NCBI GenBank assembly: GCA_020200135.1
Contig: JAIVJI010000062.1
Coordinates: forward strand, 1-48,434
Reading direction: 5' to 3'
DNA: 48,434 nucleotides
Origin: Acidobacteriota bacterium
Lineage (GTDB): Bacteria; Acidobacteriota; Blastocatellia; Pyrinomonadales; Pyrinomonadaceae
In this document: one piece after another, positions 42,059 to 48,434 of the stretch
How the letters are laid out: each line of letters begins with the position of its first letter
Position numbering within the stretch: the first letter of the stretch is position 1
Position numbers and translations under genes: made by a program
The notes under the pieces: generated by a model
The model's database searches: none
What the model was told of the DNA's origin: nothing
What the model saw: the letters and a program-made list of their open reading frames with translations, nothing else

Positions 42059-45022
42059 TCACTCGCCGAAGCTGCGGCGGATGAGGTAGGACATCTTGAT
42101 GAAGAACGTCCGGCCGTTGCGCCGGAAGCCGGGTTCGAGGTTGCCGTTGAAGGGGTTGAAGCCGTGCCGGTTGAGGTCGTCGTTGTAGCCGACGTAGAGC
42201 GCCGTCCCGGGGTTCGGCGTCCACCCGAAGAGGAACTGCCCGCGCACCTGCGACGCGAGCGTGGCGTAGTCCACGCGCCCGCGCAGCGCGAGGAAGCGCG
42301 TGAACTGGTAGGTCGTGCGCAGCACGAAGATGTTGTCGTTGAAGGCGACCAGCCCCGTGTCGTAGCGCGTCAGCCGCGACTTGTTGTAGCTGAGCTGTGC
42401 GCGCAGCGCGCTCGTCGGCTGGTAGGTGAAGCCGGCCTCGACGTCGAAGGTCTTCCCCGCCCCGGGGTCGTGGAGCCCGGCGCAGACCGGCGGCGCGACG
42501 AAGTTCGGGGCTTCGCTCTCGCAGCGGCCCGCGGCACGCGCCTCGCGCGCCTGGACGGCCGAGAGGCTCACGCGCGGGAAGCGCGGGCCGGCGCCGAAGT
42601 CGAAGTCGAACTGGCCGCGCTGCGTGCCCATGAAGACGAAGCCCGAGTACTTCTTGCTGAAGGTCTTCTCGAAGACGAAGAAGACGGTGCGGTGGCGCGC
42701 CTGCCGCTCCTGGTCCTCGCCGGCGAAGCGGCCGCCGAACTCGTCGGCGAACAGGCGCGTGTAGCCGAAGTTGGTGCCGAGGCGCAGGTAGGTCTGCCCC
42801 GCGAAGGTGAAGCCGTAGTTGCCGCCGTCGTACCAGCCCTGGCTGCGCCCGCGCCAGTCGTAGTCGAGCCCCGTAAAGTTCTCGATGCGCATCTGGATGA
42901 GTTTGGCCTTCGGCTTCGACTCGCTCTGCCAGCGGATGAAGTTGAAGAGGCTGTTGGTGTCGGTGCGGCGCGTGAAGCCCACGTCGGCGCGGTAGTCGCG
43001 CGAGCGCCCTTCGCCGCTCACGTACCAGCCCCAGTGGCGGCCCGTCAGGTCGTAGCTGCCCGAGTAGGCGAGCCCCTTCCGGTTAGAGCAGCCGAGTTGC
43101 AGCTCGTACGCCTTCGGCTGGCCCGCGGCGGCGGTGTTGACGAAGTCGCGGTCGCAGTCCTTGAGCGTCGTCCCGACGACCTCGAAGGCGGCGACGGTGA
43201 TGGGGTTGAGCTTGAAGCGGCCGTCGAAGCCGAGGACGTGGTTGTGGCGCTCGGCGAAGTTGTAGGTCGTGCCGAAGAAGCCGAGGCTCGACTCCCTGCC
43301 CACGTCGCGCTTGAAGCGCATGACGCCGACGAGCGCGTTGCGGCCGAGGAGGTTGTCGACGAGGTCCGTGAACGCGGCCCGCTTCCTGAGCCGCTCGTCC
43401 GGGTCGGCCTCGGTGACGATGTCGCGCTGGCGCTCGTCGAGTTCGTCCTCGCCGAAGTTGCCGGGGGCGGCGTCCGAGGCGAGGATGAGGCCGAGGGTGT
43501 TGCGGCCGCGCTTGCCCGTCAGCTTGGCGGCGAAGTCCGGGTCGATGATGGCGCGCGTGTGGACGACCGAGTTGCTCGTGCTGAAGATGTCTTTGCCTTC
43601 GAGGAAGAAGGGGCGCTTCTCCTCGAAGAAGATGGGGAACCGCTGGTTGGCGGTGATGACCGTGGCGTCGGCCTCGACCTGCGCGAAGTCGGGGTTGTAG
43701 GCGAAGTCGAGCGTGATGGTCGGCGTCAGGCTGTACTTCGCCGTCAGGCCGATGTCGGCTTCGATGGGCGGGTTGATGAAGCGGCCGGGGTCGGCGACCG
43801 GCGCGACCCCGCGCGAGCCGGGCCCGGCGGGCTGCGGCGGGAAGGCGCGCACGCGCCGGCCCGTCTGCGAGACGGTGAGCGAGGGGATGAGCTGCTTGTC
43901 CTTCCCCGCCTCGTAGCGCAGAGACTTGAACGGGATGGCTATCTCGACGACGTAGCCGTCCGAGGTGAGCGAGCCCTTCGACTCCATCACGATGTCGGGG
44001 CTGTAGTCCTCGTTGCCGTCGCCGGTCTTGATGCCGTCGGCCTGCACGCCGTGCGGGTTCCAGAAGAGCGCGTAGGCCTTGCGCTGGTCGTTGAAGGTGT
44101 CGAGGAAGACGCCGACGAAGTCGTCGTCGAAAATCTGGTCGCGCTTCGGGACGGTGGCGCGCACCTTGGTCGGGTCGTCGTAGGCGCGGAAGGCGATGTA
44201 GAGCGTCTTCGAGTCGTAGCCCATGCGCGCCTCGGTCGGCTGGCTGGGCGCGATGTTGTCGCCGGGGTCGGTCTGGTAGAAGTCCTTGAAAACGGCGGCC
44301 TGCTGCCAGACCTCTTCGTCGAGCTTGCCGTCCACGGTGGGCGGCTTGTCGAAGCGCGGGATGCGGACCGGGTTCGCCTTCTCGGGCGGCACGGGGACGC
44401 CGCGCCCCGGCGCCTTCGCCCCGCCGGCCGCCGCGTTGCCCGCCGCGGCCGAGGGGTTCGCCGAAGCCGCCGGGTTGGTCGAAGCGTCGTTGGCCGAGGG
44501 CGACGCCGCCGAGGGCGTGGGCGTCGGGGTGGGCGACGTGTCGCCGCCGGAGGTGGGCTGCTGACCCGACTGCGCCGCGAAGAGGATTTCGAGCCGGTTG
44601 AAGCTCGCGCGCACGCGCGGGGTCACGCCCGGCGCGAGCGTGAAGGCGATGAGCGCGTCGCCGCCGCGCCGGCCCGCCTCGACGCGCGAGAAGCCGCGCG
44701 CCGCCGTGCCGCCCGCGGCGAGCACAGACCCGTCAGCCTCGGGGACGAGGACGAAGAAGCGGCCGCCCTCGGTGAACGTCTCGACGCCTTCGAGCGCCGC
44801 GTCCGAGGTGATGCGCACGCGCGAGCCCTCGGCCGTCTCGGCGGTGCTCAGCGTCATGCGCTTGAGCAGGCGCGCGACGCGGCCGGCGGCCGCGTCGCGG
44901 TTCGAGACATTCGTGCGCGCCGAGGCGACCTGCTGCGCCGAAGCCTCACGCCACGCGGGCCCAAGCGAGATCATCAAGGCGAAGGCGAGCAGTGCGGCGG
45001 CGGGCGAGACTTTTTTCATCAT
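42059..45022 (-). CDS. DUF5916 protein with AMIN-like and carbohydrate-binding domains
   Basis: The 987-residue protein has a signal peptide (KKVSPAAALLAFALMISLG to ASAQQ). Residues of about 45-150 resemble an AMIN-type beta domain (GSRVRITSDAALEGVETF, GGRFFVLVPEADG). An Ala/Pro/Ser/Thr linker to about 215 follows. Then comes a CBM9-like domain (PTVDGKLDEEVWQQA, SKTLYIAFRAYDDP, YVVEIAIPFKSLRY) and the DUF5916 region to the end, a run of aromatic-tipped amphipathic strands (FEEKRPFFLEGKDIF, NLEPGFRRNGRTFFIKMSYL) that looks like an outer-membrane beta-barrel. Likely an outer-membrane protein, substrate unknown. I chose the ATGATG at 45022; an ATG at 45043 would add seven hydrophilic residues. 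A possible promoter lies at 45158. Confidence 0.85.
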   Translation of the reverse strand: MMKKVSPAAALLAFALMISLGPAWREASAQQVASARTNVSNRDAAAGRVARLLKRMTLSTAETAEGSRVRITSDAALEGVETFTEGGRFFVLVPEADGSVLAAGGTAARGFSRVEAGRRGGDALIAFTLAPGVTPRVRASFNRLEILFAAQSGQQPTSGGDTSPTPTPTPSAASPSANDASTNPAASANPSAAAGNAAAGGAKAPGRGVPVPPEKANPVRIPRFDKPPTVDGKLDEEVWQQAAVFKDFYQTDPGDNIAPSQPTEARMGYDSKTLYIAFRAYDDPTKVRATVPKRDQIFDDDFVGVFLDTFNDQRKAYALFWNPHGVQADGIKTGDGNEDYSPDIVMESKGSLTSDGYVVEIAIPFKSLRYEAGKDKQLIPSLTVSQTGRRVRAFPPQPAGPGSRGVAPVADPGRFINPPIEADIGLTAKYSLTPTITLDFAYNPDFAQVEADATVITANQRFPIFFEEKRPFFLEGKDIFSTSNSVVHTRAIIDPDFAAKLTGKRGRNTLGLILASDAAPGNFGEDELDERQRDIVTEADPDERLRKRAAFTDLVDNLLGRNALVGVMRFKRDVGRESSLGFFGTTYNFAERHNHVLGFDGRFKLNPITVAAFEVVGTTLKDCDRDFVNTAAAGQPKAYELQLGCSNRKGLAYSGSYDLTGRHWGWYVSGEGRSRDYRADVGFTRRTDTNSLFNFIRWQSESKPKAKLIQMRIENFTGLDYDWRGRSQGWYDGGNYGFTFAGQTYLRLGTNFGYTRLFADEFGGRFAGEDQERQARHRTVFFVFEKTFSKKYSGFVFMGTQRGQFDFDFGAGPRFPRVSLSAVQAREARAAGRCESEAPNFVAPPVCAGLHDPGAGKTFDVEAGFTYQPTSALRAQLSYNKSRLTRYDTGLVAFNDNIFVLRTTYQFTRFLALRGRVDYATLASQVRGQFLFGWTPNPGTALYVGYNDDLNRHGFNPFNGNLEPGFRRNGRTFFIKMSYLIRRSFGE

Positions 45023-45157
45023 GGCTCGGGTGTGCTGCGGCATCCGCGGGCGGGGGCCGTACCGCTTGGTGGATGTGGCTTTGTTGGTTTGGACTTTCGC
45101 TGCGGAAGGGGGCGCGGAGGGGAGTGCGCGGCCGTCCGTTTTCGCAGCGCCTCTTTA

Positions 45158-45185
45158 GACGTAGGGCGCGCGCCGAATGTTTCAA
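45158..45185 (-). promoter_or_regulatory. Possible promoter for the DUF5916 gene
   Basis: On the minus strand TTGAAA (45185-45180) is 16 bases from TACGTC (45163-45158), followed by TAAAG. The -35 is good and the -10 is weak. The leader to the ATG at 45022 would be about 130 bases. Confidence 0.35.
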
Positions 45186-45295
45186 CGAAATCCGGCGCGC
45201 GCTCCTCACTTCCCCTTGATAAAACCGACGCGCCCGGAGCGTCGAGCCGAGGCCGAGAGCTTTCGGCGTGTAAGACGCCCGCGGCGCGTGGCTCG

Positions 45296-47215
45296 TTAAC
45301 GGCGGCGGAGGATGATCTGCCCCTCGCCGGTGCGGAGCGTCAGGACCTGGCCGCCGGTTCCCACGCGCCAGCGCCGGACGCGGCTCTCGGCGTCGGATTC
45401 GGCCACGGCCACGCCGTCGTTGAAGACCGACTCGGCGTTGGTCTCGACGGTGGCGTTGGCGCCCTCGGGGAGCGTGAGCGAGATGGTGCCGTCGCCCGTG
45501 CGCGCCGAGAGGCTGCGGAAGTTTCCGTCGAGCGTGATGCGGCCGTCGCCCGTGCGCGTTTCGGCGTCGCCGTCGAAGTTCTCGACGCGGATGCGGCCGT
45601 CGCCGGTCGTCGCGCGCAGCTTGCCGCGCGCGCCCGTCACGTCGATGGGGCCGTCGCCCGTGCGCAAATCGAGCTCGCCCGCCACGCCGTCGACCCTCAG
45701 GCGGCCGTCGCCGGTCGAGACGAAGAGCGTCGCGTTGCGCGGGACGTAGAGGTCGAACTCGGCCGAGGCGTTCGACGAGTAGGAGACGACCCGGCCGCCC
45801 TTCTCCTCGCGGACGTGCGAGAAGCTCTTGTCGAACTCGGCGCGGAGCGTGACCTCGCCGCCGGCGCCCTGCTGCGCGGTCACCTTGATGCCCTGCAGCT
45901 CGCGGTCGTCGGTCGCGCGCTTGACGGCCGTGTACATCACCTCGGGCTTGTCCCAGGCGTGGACGTTGACGGCGCCGTCGAAGGTCTCGACGCGGACGCG
46001 CGGCGCGCCCGTGATGGGGTATGACTTCGACTCGCGTGCGCTGGCGCGCGCCGAGTCGTAGATGACCGGGCCATCGATCTTGCCCTTCGGCACGTGCCTG
46101 ACGCCGTCCTTAATGACGACCGTCGCCTCGTCCTCGCGCGCGGCGCGCGCCGCGTCGCGCTCGGCCTCGGCCGCTTCGAGCCGCGACTCGCGCGTCGAAC
46201 GCTCTCTCTCTCGCTGTATCTCGCGCTGCTCGCGCTGGCGCTCGCGGTCGTCGCGCGCGCGCTCCCGCGCCACGTCGCGCGCGGCGCGCGCCGCTTCCTT
46301 GATGTCGTCCACGTCGATGTCAACGTTAACATCAACGTCGATGTCGGCGCCCGAGTCCCCGCGGCGGCGCGTCTCGGAGAGGAGGTTGGTGGCGGGGCTC
46401 GGCTGGCGGCCGTCGTTGGCGCGGCGGATTTGAATCGGGCCGTTGACGTTGTTGAGGCGGACGTTCGCGCCGCCCCGGCCCAGCCGGCCTTCGAGCTCGC
46501 GCCCGACGTACTCGCCCACGCGGACGGGCAGGTTGAAGTCGTTGGTGATGCCGCCGTGGACGGTGTCGGCCTGAAGCAGCGCGTTCGCGTCGGACGGGAG
46601 CGTGACGACGAGCGGGCCGTTGACCGCCGAGAGCGAGACGCGCGCCCCGTCGCCCAGGCCGTCGAGCGTCGCTTCGAGCCGGCCGTTGACGACCGAGAGC
46701 TGGACGGGCCCGGTGAGCCCCGAGGCCGTCACGCGGCCGTTGACCGACGAGGCCTCGACGGGCCCCGAGAGACCTTCGAGCGTGAGCGCGCCGTTGATGA
46801 GGTTTATCTCGTCGATGGCCGCGCCGCGCGGGACGGTGAGCGTGTACTCGACGGTCGCGGGGTTCTCGTGCCTCTGGCCGTCGCGGCTGTTCCAAGTCAG
46901 GTTGGACTCGGGGTACTCGGTCTCGATGCGGACGCGGGCCGCGGAGGCGTCAACCCGAATCTGCGCCTCGCGCAGGCGCTCGGGCGTGTAGGCGCGCTTG
47001 ACGGCGTCCACCTTGACCTCGCTGCGGTCCCACGCGACGACCTTCACCGCGCCGTTGATGTTCTGGAGGCTGACGCGCCCGCCCGCCGCGAGCGGGTAGC
47101 TCTGGTGGAACTCTTCGGTCAGCTCGGGCCTCGACTGAGCGCGGGAGGCGTCGGCGGCCGTCAGCGCCAGCGCGGCCAGCACGAACAGACCCGGGATGAA
47201 ACGCTTCTTGGACAT
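45296..47215 (-). CDS. Exported double-DUF4097 protein with a charged helical connector
   Basis: The 639-residue protein has a signal peptide (to about residue 27) and two DUF4097/DUF4098-type beta-helix halves. The first (about 35-275) repeats INGAVxVxxWD, SVNGRVTASGLTGPVQLSVV and NVNGPIQIRRAN; the second (about 385-639) repeats FDGAVNVHAWDK, STGDGRLRVDGVAGELDLRT and TGDGRITLDGNFR. Between them, at about 285-370, a long Arg/Glu/Asp-rich stretch (ARERARDDRERQREQREIQR) should form a charged helix or coiled coil. DUF4097 proteins are frequent in Acidobacteria; function unknown, surface adhesin-like stacking is suspected. It follows the 270-residue DUF4097 gene by 26 bases. Confidence 0.87.
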   Translation of the reverse strand: MSKKRFIPGLFVLAALALTAADASRAQSRPELTEEFHQSYPLAAGGRVSLQNINGAVKVVAWDRSEVKVDAVKRAYTPERLREAQIRVDASAARVRIETEYPESNLTWNSRDGQRHENPATVEYTLTVPRGAAIDEINLINGALTLEGLSGPVEASSVNGRVTASGLTGPVQLSVVNGRLEATLDGLGDGARVSLSAVNGPLVVTLPSDANALLQADTVHGGITNDFNLPVRVGEYVGRELEGRLGRGGANVRLNNVNGPIQIRRANDGRQPSPATNLLSETRRRGDSGADIDVDVNVDIDVDDIKEAARAARDVARERARDDRERQREQREIQRERERSTRESRLEAAEAERDAARAAREDEATVVIKDGVRHVPKGKIDGPVIYDSARASARESKSYPITGAPRVRVETFDGAVNVHAWDKPEVMYTAVKRATDDRELQGIKVTAQQGAGGEVTLRAEFDKSFSHVREEKGGRVVSYSSNASAEFDLYVPRNATLFVSTGDGRLRVDGVAGELDLRTGDGPIDVTGARGKLRATTGDGRIRVENFDGDAETRTGDGRITLDGNFRSLSARTGDGTISLTLPEGANATVETNAESVFNDGVAVAESDAESRVRRWRVGTGGQVLTLRTGEGQIILRRR

Positions 47216-47241
47216 GACGATTCCTCTTTATGAATTGGCGA

Positions 47242-48054
47242 CTACGTGCGGCGGAGATTGACGCTGCCGTTGACGGTTTCGAGCACGAGCTCGCGGCCGC
47301 CCGCGCCGACGGTACCCGACAGGCGGCGGCGGCTGAAGGTGCCGGTGACGGTGATGGGGAAGTCGGTCGAGATGTCGCCGTTGACGGTCCTGGCCTGAAC
47401 CCGCGCGCTGAGGCTCGCGGGGACGCTCAGGTCGATGCCGCCGTTGACGGTCTTGAACGCAAGCTCGTCCGACCAGTTGACGCTGCCCATCGAGACGCGG
47501 ATCGAGCCGTTGACGGTCGTCGCGCGCGCCAGCCCCGTCGTCGAGACGTTGATGCCGCCGTTGACCGTGCGCGCCTCGACTTCGGCCGAGAGGCCCTCGG
47601 CCTCGACGCGGCCGTTGACGGTCTTGCCCGTGAAGCGGACGCCGGCGGGGACGCGGACGGTGAAGTTGACGTTGGTGTCGTTGTTCTGGACGTGCGAGCG
47701 GTCGTTCGGGCCGGGCTGGCAGGTGTTGGGCTCGCGCCCCTCGGGTGTCGGGTAGACGGCGCAGAGGGTGACGCCGTCGGCGTGGCGGACGACCTCGATG
47801 CGCACGTCTTCGGGGTTGCTGCGGCGGGCGCGCTTGACGGCCACGACCTCGACCTCGCCGCCCGAGGCCGGCGTCGCCTCGACGTTGCCGTTGACGCCCT
47901 TGATCTCGATGACGCGCCCGGCGGCCAGTGGCTCGCGCCAGTGGAAATCGTTCTGCCGCGGCTCGAACGCGGGCGCCGCGGCGAACGCCTGCGCGAGAGC
48001 GGCGAGCGCCGCGAAGGCCGTGACGGCGAAGCTGAGTGTGACTGTGCGCTTCAT
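47242..48054 (-). CDS. Exported DUF4097-family protein
   Basis: The ATG at 48054 follows AGGAGGAAGA. A signal peptide (to about residue 28) precedes a single beta-helix of repeating turns: IEIKGVNGNVEATPASGGE, GKTVNGRVEAEGLSAEVEAR, TVNGGINVSTTGLARATTVN and FKTVNGGIDLSVPASL. The rungs carry the motif (T/V)VNGxIxV, typical of DUF4097. It ends with LETVNGSVNLRRT. Exact function unknown. It is the first of two co-directed DUF4097 genes and is 200 bases after a third. Confidence 0.88.
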   Translation of the reverse strand: MKRTVTLSFAVTAFAALAALAQAFAAAPAFEPRQNDFHWREPLAAGRVIEIKGVNGNVEATPASGGEVEVVAVKRARRSNPEDVRIEVVRHADGVTLCAVYPTPEGREPNTCQPGPNDRSHVQNNDTNVNFTVRVPAGVRFTGKTVNGRVEAEGLSAEVEARTVNGGINVSTTGLARATTVNGSIRVSMGSVNWSDELAFKTVNGGIDLSVPASLSARVQARTVNGDISTDFPITVTGTFSRRRLSGTVGAGGRELVLETVNGSVNLRRT

Positions 48055-48221
48055 TCTTCCTCCTCGGATTCCGAGTCTCAAAGTTTTCCGTCCGTTTCCA
48101 ACGAGGAAACACCGCGCCCGCCCGGTTCGTGGCAAAAAAATTCACGGGGGGAAACACAAAGCCGGGGGCACAAGCGTCGGCGCCGGCGCGCCTTCGGCTG
48201 GAAACCCCCGGCTACCATCCA

Positions 48222-48239
48222 GAGCCGCGGCCGCGGCTC
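48222..48239. repeat. Perfect 18-base palindrome in the intergenic region
   Basis: GAGCCGCGG (48222-48230) is followed at once by CCGCGGCTC (48231-48239). It lies just past the stop codon of the partial DUF4097-like gene on the minus strand, and AGCCGGGGG...CCCCCGGCT pairs nearby. The two may act as a terminator, though no T-run is present. Confidence 0.5.
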
Positions 48240-48254
48240 CGCGTCACGTCGGCC

Positions 48255-48434
48255 TCACCTCTTTCTCAGGTACAGTGAGCCGCTGAATGAGCTGAGGTTG
48301 ACGACGGCGTCGCCGGTGCCGACGACGCCGTCGAGCCGCGCCGAAGTGGGCTCCCTCGGCTCTTTCGGGACTTTGACCCTGACCTTGCCGGGCTTCGGGG
48401 TGCCGGGCGGGTCGGGCGGCAGAGCGCCGTGGTC
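48255..48434 (-). CDS. C-terminal end of a third DUF4097-like protein (cut by window edge)
   Basis: Fifty-nine codons read from the window edge to a TGA at 48257-48255. A Pro/Lys-rich linker (PPDPPGTPKPGKVRVKVPKE) leads to VVGTGDAVVNLSSFSGSLYL and RKR. The last rung, GDAVVNLSSFSGSLYLRKR, is the way DUF4097 adhesin-like domains end. The rest of the gene lies beyond 48434. It adds to the local cluster of this family. Confidence 0.65.
   Translation of the reverse strand, partial: DHGALPPDPPGTPKPGKVRVKVPKEPREPTSARLDGVVGTGDAVVNLSSFSGSLYLRKR

Noticed and set aside
42164..46024. A very long open frame on the plus strand across the DUF5916 and DUF4097 genes
   Set aside because: It is antisense to two genes with clear family motifs and signal peptides, and its own translation is low-complexity Arg/Ala/Val/Glu sequence typical of GC-rich shadows.

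Overview
The window is high-GC bacterial DNA, densely coded on both strands, with frequent GTG/TTG starts and stop/start overlaps. Its families suggest Acidobacteriota, probably class Blastocatellia. These include DUF5916 proteins with a carbohydrate-binding N-domain, paired M16 peptidases, TonB C-terminal-domain proteins, DUF4097 proteins, STELLO and GT87 glycosyltransferases, and a CO/xanthine-dehydrogenase-type operon. This placement is inferred from gene content. I saw no rRNA, tRNA or CRISPR.

Layout. 1-1044 is a decay zone: a ceramidase-like gene with a frameshift, the C-terminal half of a phosphotransferase, and a degenerate transposase helix-turn-helix. 1457-6669 (+) holds a lipoprotein M3 dipeptidase, an unrecognised HELLH metallopeptidase and a secreted TPR protein. 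6737-9910 (-) is an envelope operon: DUF2752, a small membrane protein, a cystatin/GerMN protein and DUF5715. 10099-14739 (-) is a glycan cluster: Nudix, GT87, GT2, STELLO and GDP-fucose synthase. 14763-17075 (-) has a TonB-domain relic, a phosphotransferase, an arylamine N-acetyltransferase and a GNAT enzyme, divergent from an MFS transporter and GrpB (17227-19164). 19194-21291 (-) has a short repeat-like protein, a GT2 and an RmlC-like cupin. 22138-23346 is a secreted subtilase with its own promoter and terminator.

23516-27071 (+) is a nicotinamide-salvage cluster: pncA, a P-loop kinase-like gene and pncB, followed by a translationally coupled secreted protein with a duplicated domain. A heptamer inverted repeat flanks the junction before pncB. 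27150-28088 (-) has an intradiol dioxygenase and a zinc-ribbon protein. 28404-31366 (+) is an M16 pair with one catalytic and one motif-less partner, ended by a strong terminator.

31445-41774 (-) has a membrane protein, a TonB-domain protein, a three-subunit molybdenum hydroxylase and an RND pump whose adaptor seems to lack its N-terminus. A 44-bp perfect palindrome separates this from a DUF5916 outer-membrane-type protein (42059-45022). The window closes with two DUF4097 proteins and the tail of a third (45296-48434).

Four short relics (transposase HTH, TonB domain, NTF2-like protein, DMT transporter) sit between intact genes. I found no clear defence or mobile system. The more unusual items are the HELLH protein, the NAD-salvage cluster with its repeat, the bacterial STELLO cluster, the double-DUF4097 protein and the palindrome.
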